A stretch of 43,159 nucleotides of DNA from Syntrophobacteraceae bacterium. Its GTDB lineage: Bacteria; Desulfobacterota; Syntrophobacteria; Syntrophobacterales; Syntrophobacteraceae. Positions 24,113 to 32,246 of the stretch are shown piece by piece (within the stretch, counting starts at the first letter, position 1; the number at the start of each line of letters is the position of its first letter). Below the pieces are notes generated by a model. It was not told the DNA's origin. It searched no databases and saw nothing but the letters and a program-made list of their open reading frames with translations. Where the stretch lies: contig PLSV01000361.1 in assembly GCA_003165235.1 (NCBI GenBank), positions 1 to 43,159 of the forward strand, written 5' to 3'. A program made the position numbers and the translations under genes.

Positions 24113-25363
24113 TCAAAGGTTCAAGTAGTCGGGGCGTGATGTGCCGCACTTACGAAAAATTAGATCGAAGAACGGGCGCAAGGAGGAAGCCGGGGGTTCT
24201 TTTGTGTCATAGGTGCCTTCCTCCGTGATGACGTCGGCGCGGCACACTGGCCCGGGTCCAATGCTCATATGTTTTGGCGGCGCCGGTATAACGAGATGGC
24301 GTTTCTTCACTCCTTCCAAGCCGGCGATCCAGCGATAAGGACCTACTATGTCCAGAAGCTGAAGAAAGTGACCATACTTTTCGAGGCACGTGGTATACCG
24401 CTTTGCGATTTCCTCGAAAAAAAGACGATCCTCCCCGTCAAAAGAGAGCAGAGTCGTGTCGATGCTCCAGATTTCCCCCGTTTCGAAAACAAAAGCGACC
24501 GAGTTGGTCTCAGAAGAATCATCCCCCTTGAAGGCATAAACGCCGAAACCGTCCTCCTCTCGGAGGAAACCGGCATCACCATAGAAGGGGCTGAGATTCA
24601 TGGTGCCTCCCCTAATGGCGCATTCTTTCAGTTCATCTGCTGTCCACTTTTTCCCAGGATCGATAATCGGCATGAGACGGAGCCACATAGCGGGACCGTT
24701 AGAGAGAAAGACGTCATTGGTACCACCTCCCCTCAAAGGGAAAGGGTCCAAATACATGCCGAGGGGTTCCCCTCGTGGGCGGAATCGCGCTTTCCCGTCT
24801 TTGGGTTCGACTGCCGGGAACTTCGGAGGCGTAACATCTGCAGCCGAAAGAAAAGCTTTGTTTTCAAGTATGCTTCTAATAGCCTCTTCGAACCGTGCTG
24901 TAAGCGAATTTTTTTGCTCGTTCCGATTTTCTGCAGCCGCTTCAGTGGAAAGCGAATATCGAATAGGCCAGCGACGGTGTTGCAGGTCGAACGGCAATCC
25001 ATCGGCTGCAGTTCCATATGCCTCATTCATCACTGCTATAATGCGCGCTGCGCCAATGGCTTTCATTGCGTAACCTAGTTCGATCAATACATTTGGATTC
25101 GGGACCTGATTCCGGTCTGTAGTCCTAGCTACAATGGTTAGGTCGCACAGAAATATGTCACATTCGTCAATTTTATGCAGGATGGTGTTTGCTATCTCTG
25201 GAGTTCCTGGTACACCTTGTGTGTCCTGGTCTAACCGGATGGCTTCCTCCATTTCGACATTCTTACTTATGTTTCTTATCGTTTTTTCAATAGCGTTTTT
25301 TATGAAGCTTCGATTGGTTTTGGATGGGGTATCACTTTGCCAAGAATAGAATAGTGTTCCCAT
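24113..25363 (-). CDS. TIR-like domain protein, candidate immune effector
   Basis: From ATG 25363 (GGAGGG nine bases upstream) the protein is 416 residues. The N-terminal ~180 residues form a TIR-like flavodoxin-type fold: GTLFYSWQSDTPSKTNRSFI (strand and phosphate loop), LDQDTQGVPGTPEIA, CDIFLCDLTIV, then PNPNVLIELGYAMKAIG with a conserved Glu, and LPFDLQHRRWPIRY. This pattern belongs to predicted nucleotide-binding TIR-like proteins found in defence loci. The C-terminal ~220 residues (from PKFPAVEPKDG) are an unrecognised domain. A GTG at 25447 overlapping the STAND gene stop (GTGA) would add 28 residues. Either way it follows the STAND gene directly. Its base composition is visibly lower in G+C than the STAND gene. 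Confidence 0.7.
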   Translation of the reverse strand: MGTLFYSWQSDTPSKTNRSFIKNAIEKTIRNISKNVEMEEAIRLDQDTQGVPGTPEIANTILHKIDECDIFLCDLTIVARTTDRNQVPNPNVLIELGYAMKAIGAARIIAVMNEAYGTAADGLPFDLQHRRWPIRYSLSTEAAAENRNEQKNSLTARFEEAIRSILENKAFLSAADVTPPKFPAVEPKDGKARFRPRGEPLGMYLDPFPLRGGGTNDVFLSNGPAMWLRLMPIIDPGKKWTADELKECAIRGGTMNLSPFYGDAGFLREEDGFGVYAFKGDDSSETNSVAFVFETGEIWSIDTTLLSFDGEDRLFFEEIAKRYTTCLEKYGHFLQLLDIVGPYRWIAGLEGVKKRHLVIPAPPKHMSIGPGPVCRADVITEEGTYDTKEPPASSLRPFFDLIFRKCGTSRPDYLNL

Positions 25364-25443
25364 GTGATTATGCCCTCCAAATTGTGTCTTTGCGGCTCGT
25401 TCAAATGCAACCCAACGACTGGCATCTGCGGCCCCGAAGGCGG

Positions 25444-28400
25444 TCACCCCCCGCTTACTGATCCTCTAGCGAGCGCTTCTTCCAGTCGCCTGGCATTAAC
25501 GACGCCTAAGCTAATTAACGCCGCGAGCAATCGATCCACGTCGATCCGTACCGTTTTGTCAGTATCAAGCAGCGCCGGCTCCTGGCGCCAAACTTCTTCC
25601 ATCCATCCGCATACGCGATAACCGAAACCGTGATCGACCCAAAATTCGCTGTCATTGGGGTAGCTTTGCAGCCAAGTCTTAGCCGCTAATACGATAAACG
25701 GCAGATGTGCCGGCTTAGGAGAGACCTCTAAGAGGTTGAGGGTCACGATAGCGACAAAGTGCGACGGACCGCTTTCAACCAACCTTCCCAGCACCGTGAG
25801 AAAGGGATCGAGCCTATCAATGCCTTTTGAAAGCAAGTAGCATTTGGCGGGTTGGAATGAGTTGTAATCGTTAAAGAAGAGAACGGCGATGGCCCGTCCT
25901 ATATACCTCTCGATTGAGGCGGACCGGTCACCCCCTAGCCATTCCCAGCCCCTGCTGGACATCATTCGACTCCCGAGTGCGGACCGAATGCTAATCGCGA
26001 TGGTATCCTGCAGACCGCGATCATTGAAGTAGACGGCATCAACGCTTCGCAGGAACTGTGTGACTACGTCGAAGAACGGCTCGTCGGGCAGTGAGCTGAT
26101 TGGCGTCAGCGCGAGTTGCCCAACCTCCTGCAGTGCAAGACCGGGCAGGCAGTGGGCCAGCAACTCGAAGTAGGCATCGTTCCATTCCGTAGGTGGGTTA
26201 GCAACGTCATCGTCCACGTCCAGAAAGGTCCCGTTCGCCGTAAAGGTCCAAGAGGCGTAAGTTCGCGCTATGTCCGCTATCCAGGGCCTCTTGACTACAT
26301 CGAAGAGTCCGGCGGCGTTTCTGAGCCAAAGCGCTGCAGCTTGGTGGTCAGTATATATGTCTGGTCGTGGGCTTTGCTGTGCAGGCATATCCTGCTGCTC
26401 TCGTCCGCCTGGTAGCCGGATACCCTGCCGCCGTCGCCGCGGCGCTTCCAACGGGAATGCCGGCCAGTCCGGCTCAGGACGCTCATCGGCAAGCCATGAC
26501 AGTTCAGCATCCACGGTCGCTCGGACCTGTTGCCGGTGGCGCTCTGAACGCGCTGCAACCTCGTCCTCGGGTAGGTCCCATTCGCGACTCGGCCGGATAC
26601 TCGCCGTAAAAGCACACCGCAGAACTGCGCGCGGCAAGCGTTCGTCGATGGAGGCGAGCGAGAGGGCGGCAGCGCCGAACCCGTGTGCTGCGGCTGGGTT
26701 GCCGCTGCCGGCCACCTCCAGGATGGCGCGCACATCCCCAGCGTCGGCGCGATCCTTCAATGCGTGGATCTTTCCGATGAATGCGATTGCGATCGGGTTG
26801 AACCGAAGTCCCGACCGAAATCGGTGGACCGGGTCTTCCTTAGTCTGGAGTGCTTGGACGAAGACGCCGTGCGCCCACCCAGCGTACAGAGCGCGCAACT
26901 CGGCGTCGCCGTCGCGTATAGCGATCATCGCAGCGGTGACGACTGCCTGCTCACGCATCCAATCCTTGTCTGCGTCTTCATCCCTCGCTGTGGCCGTCGA
27001 GTTCCGCGCCCATTCGACCGCCGCTGCCGCCAATTTGGGCAACGAGCGGGATGGATCTTCCATTGCAAGTCCGAGGCTGGCCTGCATGTTGGCGTCTGCA
27101 TAGCCGGGCTGCGCGGCCTCTTGCAAAGCTGCGAAGTGCTTGGTTTCAGCCTCCGGTGGGACATATCCACGAGCGGTCGTCTGCGTGCCATCTTGAAGCG
27201 TAACGACCACCTCCTGCCAATTGGCGGGATCGACAAGATTGAGTGCGTGGACCACCATCAAGCTGGGATCGGCCAAGGTCGATCTCTCATCAGGCGGACC
27301 GAGGCGCTCCGCCGCGCGGCGAAGCAAAGCAGTCAAAGTCTCTCGCAGTTCGGCCGGCTCGATTTCGACGTACTGACCAGTGAGTTGCTCAAGCGCGTGC
27401 CGTCGAGAAGCGCGGTTTTTAAGGCCTTCCAGATTGGCCGTGCCGACAGGCTCTTTCTGGAGAGCCTTAAAGCCAAAAATATCCGGGTGTTCGAAGTGGT
27501 CGAGCATCTGTCGCTCGCGGTCGATGCACAGGAGTTCTGGGCAAGCAAGGAAAGGGATCGCCGCCTCGCATGATTTCGGCCAGTGCGAAATTAGGAGGTC
27601 AACCGCGACCAGGAGATAAGCGGCTGGAGAGCCGTGCGGGCCGAGTACATCGGCGAGCACCTTGTCGAAGGCCTCTCCTGCTTCAATTCGGCGGTGCGCC
27701 CACGCTTCGAGTGCCATCAAGGCCGACGTTAAGCTATAATGGCCAGCCGCCCACTCCCGTGACCACGTGTACGATCTCTCCCATGGAAAAACCCGCTCGC
27801 CATCCGGAAACGAGATGGTGATCTCGTCAGCGCCGTAGTCGCTGCCCTGGCTGTAGAACGTGATGGCGTGGTCGACGAGCCGGCGGATCAGCGACAACCC
27901 ATGGCGCGGGGCATGGGTAAGCAGGTCAAAAAATGGTCCTTGCGCAGGTGACGCCGGGAGAAACTCGTGATCTATATGGTCGAATGGCCTATCGAACTCG
28001 TGGCGGTGGTGCCGCTTGTCAAGCCGATGTTTCGGAATCAGCGCAGTCGCGGTCAGCTCCGTGAGTTCTGCGGGCGCAGCCTGGGCGAGAGACCCTCGGA
28101 ACTTCAGGATGCTGCGCACAACATCGTCGTTGTGTCGGCGCTGGCCCAACAATCTCAGGTACTCCACGGCGAACTCTGGCGTCCTATTACAGAACGAGAG
28201 AAAACCGGTGCGCAGGTTAGACTCCAGCGAAGCAATCCTGTCGTGGTCTATCTCGCCTCCGAACGGCTCACGGCAATCACGGAAGGTTTCGAAATCACGT
28301 ACCGCCTCAATCTCGGTCAGCCAGTGATAAAACCACTGCGTCAGCAATGGCGTCAGCGCATCGCGACCGAGCCGTCCGCTGGACCATACGGTGTAAAGGT

Positions 28401-30606
28401 CGACCACGTCAGGGATCGCCGCCGCCGGCAAACCGTCCCTAAGGCTAAGCAACCATAGGATTAGCCGGTGCCAGGCCAGTCCGCTCGGAACATTGAGGCT
28501 CGCCGGGATCGTCGCCGGGTCAACTCCGACGGCCGCAAACAATTTTGAGGCCGGCTCAACCTCGACCGCCATCACAATCCGGATGAGCTCGCGGAGCATG
28601 CTTGCACGCTCGGCGAGAAGAAAGCCAGACGCGCGCGTCAGCAGCTCGGTGCCGATCTCGGAACGAACGAGTGCAAGCAACGCTGCCCGGCGCCACGAAC
28701 CGTGTGTACCCTTGCGGCTCAGGCGCTCGACTAGCGACTGCCATCGCGTGCCATCGGCTCCACGCTCAAGGGCCATGCGCGCGGCAAGCTCCACACCCCT
28801 CACCAGGGCCGCTGGCGCAGGGCGGTCGAGTGGCACGCGCTCGATCATCGTTGGATCGGAATGAAGCAGGTTGCCGATCGCCCACTCGCGAAAGACATCG
28901 TGGCGGAAAACAACACGGTCGCTCCCTAAATCGCGCAACGTCTCGCTCTTGAGCAAGGCGTTGATCGCCATGGCTGGGCGATCACTGACGTCCAGGGGCT
29001 TTGCGCGAGCGAGCGCTTGTTCCGCCAAAGCCTTGAGCAACCTCGCGCGCTCCCGGTGGTCGGCGTCGAGTTTGCCGTCGGCCGTCTGCCACCACTGCTC
29101 GGCCATGTCGACCTCGGTGCGCGGGATAGGCTCGTTCCCGGGTCTGCTCGCGAGGCGTGCGAGACGAAAGAGGTTCCTGGCCACGTCGCGTGCCGGGTGA
29201 GTGTCGGCCAAAAGCGGGGCAAGACTGGGAGCGGCGTACCGCATCTCCTCAACTTCGGCCTCGCTCAGTTCGCCGATCACGATAGGTTCAGCCCGGCCCA
29301 AACGGGCGAGTGCATCTGACGGAAGCCAGTTCGGTTCCTCGACTGCAAAGTTGCGCCTAGCCGTCGCGACCACGGCAACGCCTGGGACGCTCGAGGCTTC
29401 GCGGACAAGGTCGACAACGGTCCTGCGCTCTTCGTCGCTGAAGAAGTCTAGGTTGTCGACGAAAAGGATTGCTCCGCCGTCGCACGCGAGATCTGTCAGC
29501 AGCTCGCGAGCCGTGCCGTCGAACCTGAGCACCGCTCGCATTGCGCTCCATCCACCTGGCGTTGTTCGCTCGGGACTGAGCACGATCACCCGCGCCTCTG
29601 TAGCGATCTGATTGGCAAAGTGCTTCAGCACGCCCGACTTGCCGACGCCGGCGTCGCCGCGAATCTCGATGTAGTGGCCGCTATCAAGGACAGTGTGAAC
29701 GGCAGTCACACGCTCGTGTCGTGTCAGCATCACGTCACCAACCCGATCGTCGATGTCGGCAAGCGCGTTACGGGAAGCCTCGGCGAGACTTGCGCGCGCG
29801 GATTTGTAGCGCCGCTCGCCGGCGAGACGAAACGACTGTTGCCTAAGGTCCTCGATCAGCCTATCGCGGGTGCGGTCTCCCCCGCTCGCGGCGATCCGTA
29901 GCGCGAGCGCGATCAGCGTCGACCAAAGGTTTCCAGCCCGTAGCGTATCGTCCGGGTGGAGGGCGCGGACAGCGCGTCCCTTTGCGAGCTCCTCGCTCGC
30001 TGAGCCTCGGGCGGTGAAGTCGAAGACGAGGATCTGTAGTTTGCGCAGAAGCCCCCAGACGTGCTCGCCATCGTCGGGCGACCCAGCGTTGTGCAAATGC
30101 GATTTGAAGGTGCGCACGAAGGTGCGCATGTCAGGGTTGGCGGAGCCCGGCCGATCGATCCTGGCCATGAAAGTCGCTGCGTCACCTAACTCTCGTGCCC
30201 AGGTCAGGACATCCTGGTAAGCACCGTTGATCTTCCGGGAGGTTCGCGCGATCGCGATCGCGAGATCGTAGTTGCTGGTCCAGAAACCCGGCTTTCGCGA
30301 GGCCTCGACGATCTGGCCCACAACGGCACGGAATTCTGGATCACTGGGTGTAAAATCGATGTTTCGTTTGACCTGGATTTCGATAACGGCGGGATCGCCG
30401 TGCGTATCGTGGCTGTGCACGATAATGTCGTCCAGCGGAAAGCCCTCGGCCGCCCGCTGGAGCTCGATGCGGTCGATCGCGGCGCCGGGCAGACCACGGG
30501 GCTCCGAGCCCGTCAGCATGGAGAGCAGATAGTAAGCGCCGACCTGACCCTCGAAGTGGCTACCGGCCGGTCCCCTCGCCGCCGGACTGGTTGCCTTAGC
30601 TGTCAC
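25444..30606 (-). CDS. Avs-like STAND ATPase with N-terminal nuclease-like domain
   Basis: At 1720 residues this is the largest gene here. Residues ~15-110 look like a DUF4297/Cap4-type PD-(D/E)xK nuclease: HFEGQVGAYYLLSML, then LDD at 58-60, then IEIQVKR with Gln78-x-Lys80. Residues ~295-480 are a STAND NTPase: Walker A GDAGVGKS (317-324), Walker B AILFVDNLDF (379-388), and a sensor-like VVATARR. The remaining ~1200 residues are helical and repeat-like, the expected target-recognition region. This matches antiviral STAND (Avs) proteins, which bind conserved phage proteins and activate the nuclease. The gene is much richer in G+C than its neighbours, pointing to recent transfer. The ATPase reading is solid; nuclease and phage sensing are inferred. 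Confidence 0.8.
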   Translation of the reverse strand: MTAKATSPAARGPAGSHFEGQVGAYYLLSMLTGSEPRGLPGAAIDRIELQRAAEGFPLDDIIVHSHDTHGDPAVIEIQVKRNIDFTPSDPEFRAVVGQIVEASRKPGFWTSNYDLAIAIARTSRKINGAYQDVLTWARELGDAATFMARIDRPGSANPDMRTFVRTFKSHLHNAGSPDDGEHVWGLLRKLQILVFDFTARGSASEELAKGRAVRALHPDDTLRAGNLWSTLIALALRIAASGGDRTRDRLIEDLRQQSFRLAGERRYKSARASLAEASRNALADIDDRVGDVMLTRHERVTAVHTVLDSGHYIEIRGDAGVGKSGVLKHFANQIATEARVIVLSPERTTPGGWSAMRAVLRFDGTARELLTDLACDGGAILFVDNLDFFSDEERRTVVDLVREASSVPGVAVVATARRNFAVEEPNWLPSDALARLGRAEPIVIGELSEAEVEEMRYAAPSLAPLLADTHPARDVARNLFRLARLASRPGNEPIPRTEVDMAEQWWQTADGKLDADHRERARLLKALAEQALARAKPLDVSDRPAMAINALLKSETLRDLGSDRVVFRHDVFREWAIGNLLHSDPTMIERVPLDRPAPAALVRGVELAARMALERGADGTRWQSLVERLSRKGTHGSWRRAALLALVRSEIGTELLTRASGFLLAERASMLRELIRIVMAVEVEPASKLFAAVGVDPATIPASLNVPSGLAWHRLILWLLSLRDGLPAAAIPDVVDLYTVWSSGRLGRDALTPLLTQWFYHWLTEIEAVRDFETFRDCREPFGGEIDHDRIASLESNLRTGFLSFCNRTPEFAVEYLRLLGQRRHNDDVVRSILKFRGSLAQAAPAELTELTATALIPKHRLDKRHHRHEFDRPFDHIDHEFLPASPAQGPFFDLLTHAPRHGLSLIRRLVDHAITFYSQGSDYGADEITISFPDGERVFPWERSYTWSREWAAGHYSLTSALMALEAWAHRRIEAGEAFDKVLADVLGPHGSPAAYLLVAVDLLISHWPKSCEAAIPFLACPELLCIDRERQMLDHFEHPDIFGFKALQKEPVGTANLEGLKNRASRRHALEQLTGQYVEIEPAELRETLTALLRRAAERLGPPDERSTLADPSLMVVHALNLVDPANWQEVVVTLQDGTQTTARGYVPPEAETKHFAALQEAAQPGYADANMQASLGLAMEDPSRSLPKLAAAAVEWARNSTATARDEDADKDWMREQAVVTAAMIAIRDGDAELRALYAGWAHGVFVQALQTKEDPVHRFRSGLRFNPIAIAFIGKIHALKDRADAGDVRAILEVAGSGNPAAAHGFGAAALSLASIDERLPRAVLRCAFTASIRPSREWDLPEDEVAARSERHRQQVRATVDAELSWLADERPEPDWPAFPLEAPRRRRQGIRLPGGREQQDMPAQQSPRPDIYTDHQAAALWLRNAAGLFDVVKRPWIADIARTYASWTFTANGTFLDVDDDVANPPTEWNDAYFELLAHCLPGLALQEVGQLALTPISSLPDEPFFDVVTQFLRSVDAVYFNDRGLQDTIAISIRSALGSRMMSSRGWEWLGGDRSASIERYIGRAIAVLFFNDYNSFQPAKCYLLSKGIDRLDPFLTVLGRLVESGPSHFVAIVTLNLLEVSPKPAHLPFIVLAAKTWLQSYPNDSEFWVDHGFGYRVCGWMEEVWRQEPALLDTDKTVRIDVDRLLAALISLGVVNARRLEEALARGSVSGG

Positions 30607-30657
30607 CGGTCTTCACCTCCGCGAACACTCGCAATACCCGTCGGATGCACTGCCTTG

Positions 30658-31029
30658 TTACGTTTTTTCTTTGTACTCTCTGAAACAATCAACTAATTGC
30701 CTGAATGAGTCAGGCCTGCATCTCTCGGAACCTCCCTGATCCACGAAAACGAAGTCGTATTCTACATCCGTCTGCACTTCATTGATGTCCTCGCACCACT
30801 GCCGCATCCGGTATTTCGAAACGCCGATAGGTTTGTTCGACTCCCGCAGGGCGCACTCGACGATAGTGCGTTTCTTGGTTTTGCAGAGGATCATGCCGAC
30901 GGAAGGATTTTCGCCTTCTCCACGGACCTGATTATCCAGCACCGCAAGATAGAATTGCCTCCTGCCGGCATATTCCGGCTGAAAAGGCTGCATCAGCGAT
31001 TGAGAGTCCGGGATGGACATGGGTGACAC
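30658..31029 (-). pseudogene. DUF1016 (YhcG-type) nuclease fragment
   Basis: The central part, FQPEYAGRRQFYLAVLDNQV then NPSVGMILCKTKKRTIVECAL and NKPIGVSKYRM, is the well-conserved C-terminal PD-(D/E)xK half of DUF1016 proteins (usually 330-380 residues). Only 123 residues are present; the entire N-terminal half is missing. The last ~35 residues (YDFVFVDQGGSERCRPDSFRQL...) do not look like DUF1016 and faintly recall tails of DEAD/type III restriction helicases. The frame is thus a truncated, possibly chimeric remnant. It lies four bases from the higA stop. Confidence 0.65.
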
Positions 31030-31033
31030 CCGC

Positions 31034-31348
31034 TTACGCGTGCAACTCCCTGCCCGCCTTCACCTTGCTGTGATGCGCGGGAATCCTTTCCAGGGCATCG
31101 CCTATTTCCTGCGCCGCTAGCCGCAGCTCGTAGTTCTTTTGCAGGTTCATCCAAATATCCGGCCCCGTGCCGAACCACTTGCCCAGGCGCAAGGCCGTGT
31201 CGCCCGAAATCCCGCGCTTGCCGGCAATGATCTGCGTGAGCCGGTTCGTGGGCACACCCGATTCTTTCGCGAGCTCGTTTGCGCTCTTGTTGAGAGCCTT
31301 CAGTTCGTCGGCCAGGTGCTCGTCCGGGTGGATAAGAAGCCGCGCCAT
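31034..31348 (-). CDS. higA: HigA-type antitoxin
   Basis: The 104-residue protein is a HigA/VapI helix-turn-helix antitoxin: MARLLIHPDEHLADELKAL opening, then the HTH SANELAKESGVPTNRLTQII, and the signature ISGDTALRLGKWFG followed by GPDIWMNLQKNYEL. ATG 31348 is chosen because AGGAGG lies six bases upstream; a longer frame starting at 31417 overlaps the toxin remnant. It normally represses its own promoter and neutralises HigB mRNA interferase. Here the toxin gene immediately upstream is only a stub, so this is an orphan antitoxin that may have been kept for regulation or as an anti-addiction module. Confidence 0.85.
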   Translation of the reverse strand: MARLLIHPDEHLADELKALNKSANELAKESGVPTNRLTQIIAGKRGISGDTALRLGKWFGTGPDIWMNLQKNYELRLAAQEIGDALERIPAHHSKVKAGRELHA

Positions 31349-31362
31349 TTTGAACCTCCTGC

Positions 31363-31449
31363 TCAGTGATAATCCACGATTTCCACGTTCATAGGTCCCG
31401 GTGAGTCCTCCGGCCATTCAAAGCAAATCCGCCATTGGAAGGTGCGCCA
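31363..31449 (-). pseudogene. higB toxin remnant (C-terminal codons only)
   Basis: The minus strand reads FQWRICFEWPEDS and then GPMNVEIVDYH before a TGA at 31363-31365, 14 bases before the higA ATG. This is the standard C-terminus of RelE-type HigB toxins (QWRICF...VEIVDYH). Upstream the frame meets a stop within about 35 bases, at the end of the SLOG-like gene. The first ~65 residues of the toxin, including most of its ribosome-binding and catalytic surface, are gone. Confidence 0.75.
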
Positions 31450-31464
31450 CGTCCACGTCCGGGC

Positions 31465-32034
31465 CTATCTGGCAACCCGGCGCGGTTTGAACGGTTCCGG
31501 CGATAAGGAGCCACTTTCTTGATCCTCATGCGCTGCCTGTTGCTCCACCTTAATGCGAAGCTCGCCGGCGCAATCAGAGATAAATTCTTCCCAGTGCGCC
31601 AGTGCTTTAAGCTCGTAGAAGCGCTTTTCTACGACGTTGTAAACAACAGCTTTTTTTCGCTGTTTCAGAAGCCTGAAGACATTGAGGATCGTTCCCTTGC
31701 TTTTCCCATCCCACACCATCAAGCCAACCGTGGCCTCATCGGCCATGGTGCGATCTCTCGTGGCGTAAAAATCGAAAGTCCCGGCGCGCGCAGTTGCTGA
31801 TACTTTTCGCTGTTTCCAATTTCCTACATTGTTCCGGCAACCGTTCTCCGAACAAAAAACCTCCACGTTCAGGTAGTTTTTGCTGTCCAGGTACTGCTGG
31901 ACGGTTTTATCGACTCCGTTTGCGTCTCCTATAACGACAGGAATTCCTTTTTCGATGATTCGATCCAGCCGCATCCGGATCGGTTCATCCAGACGGGAAA
32001 CCCCCCGTGAACCGCCTATGAACACCTTGGTCAT
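31465..32034 (-). CDS. SLOG-like nucleotide-binding protein
   Basis: The 189-residue protein opens with a Rossmann-like unit: KVFIGGSRGVSRLDEPI (strand-loop with GGSRG), then PVVIGDANGVDKTVQQYL, then a RDRTMADEATVGLMVWDGKS segment and a strand KKAVVYNV. The spacing of GGSRG, GDANGVD and the WDGKSKGT loop is that of SLOG/YspA-type domains, which are proposed to bind or process nucleotide-derived ligands and occur in phage-defence loci. The last ~45 residues are charged and poorly conserved. AGGAGGAG precedes the ATG, directly at the edge of an intergenic repeat. The gene's 3' end cuts off the higB remnant. Confidence 0.65.
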   Translation of the reverse strand: MTKVFIGGSRGVSRLDEPIRMRLDRIIEKGIPVVIGDANGVDKTVQQYLDSKNYLNVEVFCSENGCRNNVGNWKQRKVSATARAGTFDFYATRDRTMADEATVGLMVWDGKSKGTILNVFRLLKQRKKAVVYNVVEKRFYELKALAHWEEFISDCAGELRIKVEQQAAHEDQESGSLSPEPFKPRRVAR

Positions 32035-32045
32035 CGGTCACTCCT

Positions 32046-32165
32046 CCTATGATAGACTTATAAATAACCCTCTGCGATGTATGAGCGCGTAGCGGGGAGG
32101 CTGACCGCTCGATGTGTCTATCACGCGCGATGGGCGGTCGCGGGAGGCCTCGTCCGTGTTATCCT
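32046..32165 (-). repeat. Intergenic repeat, copy A (TGATAGAC ends)
   Basis: On the minus strand the element runs GAGGCCTCCCGCGACCGCCC, CGCGTGATAGACACATCG, AGCGGTCAGCCTCCCCGC, TACGCGCTCATACATCG, GAGGGTTATTTATAAGTCTATCATAGG. TGATAGAC and GTCTATCA are inverted partners 58 bases apart (GATAGAC 32051-32057 and GTCTATC 32116-32122 on the plus strand). It ends at the ribosome binding site of the SLOG-like gene. Confidence 0.8.
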
Positions 32166-32246
32166 CAAAGCGAAAACATCAGAGGCGTTGACCTGGTCAT
32201 AGAGTAGAGTCGTAATTGAGTTCATTAACTAAAAGCAACACAGTTT

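Noticed and set aside
26270..27573. Long plus-strand frames opposite the STAND gene
   Set aside because: They are high-G+C antisense shadows of the 1720-residue gene with Arg/Ser/Ala-rich low-information translations.
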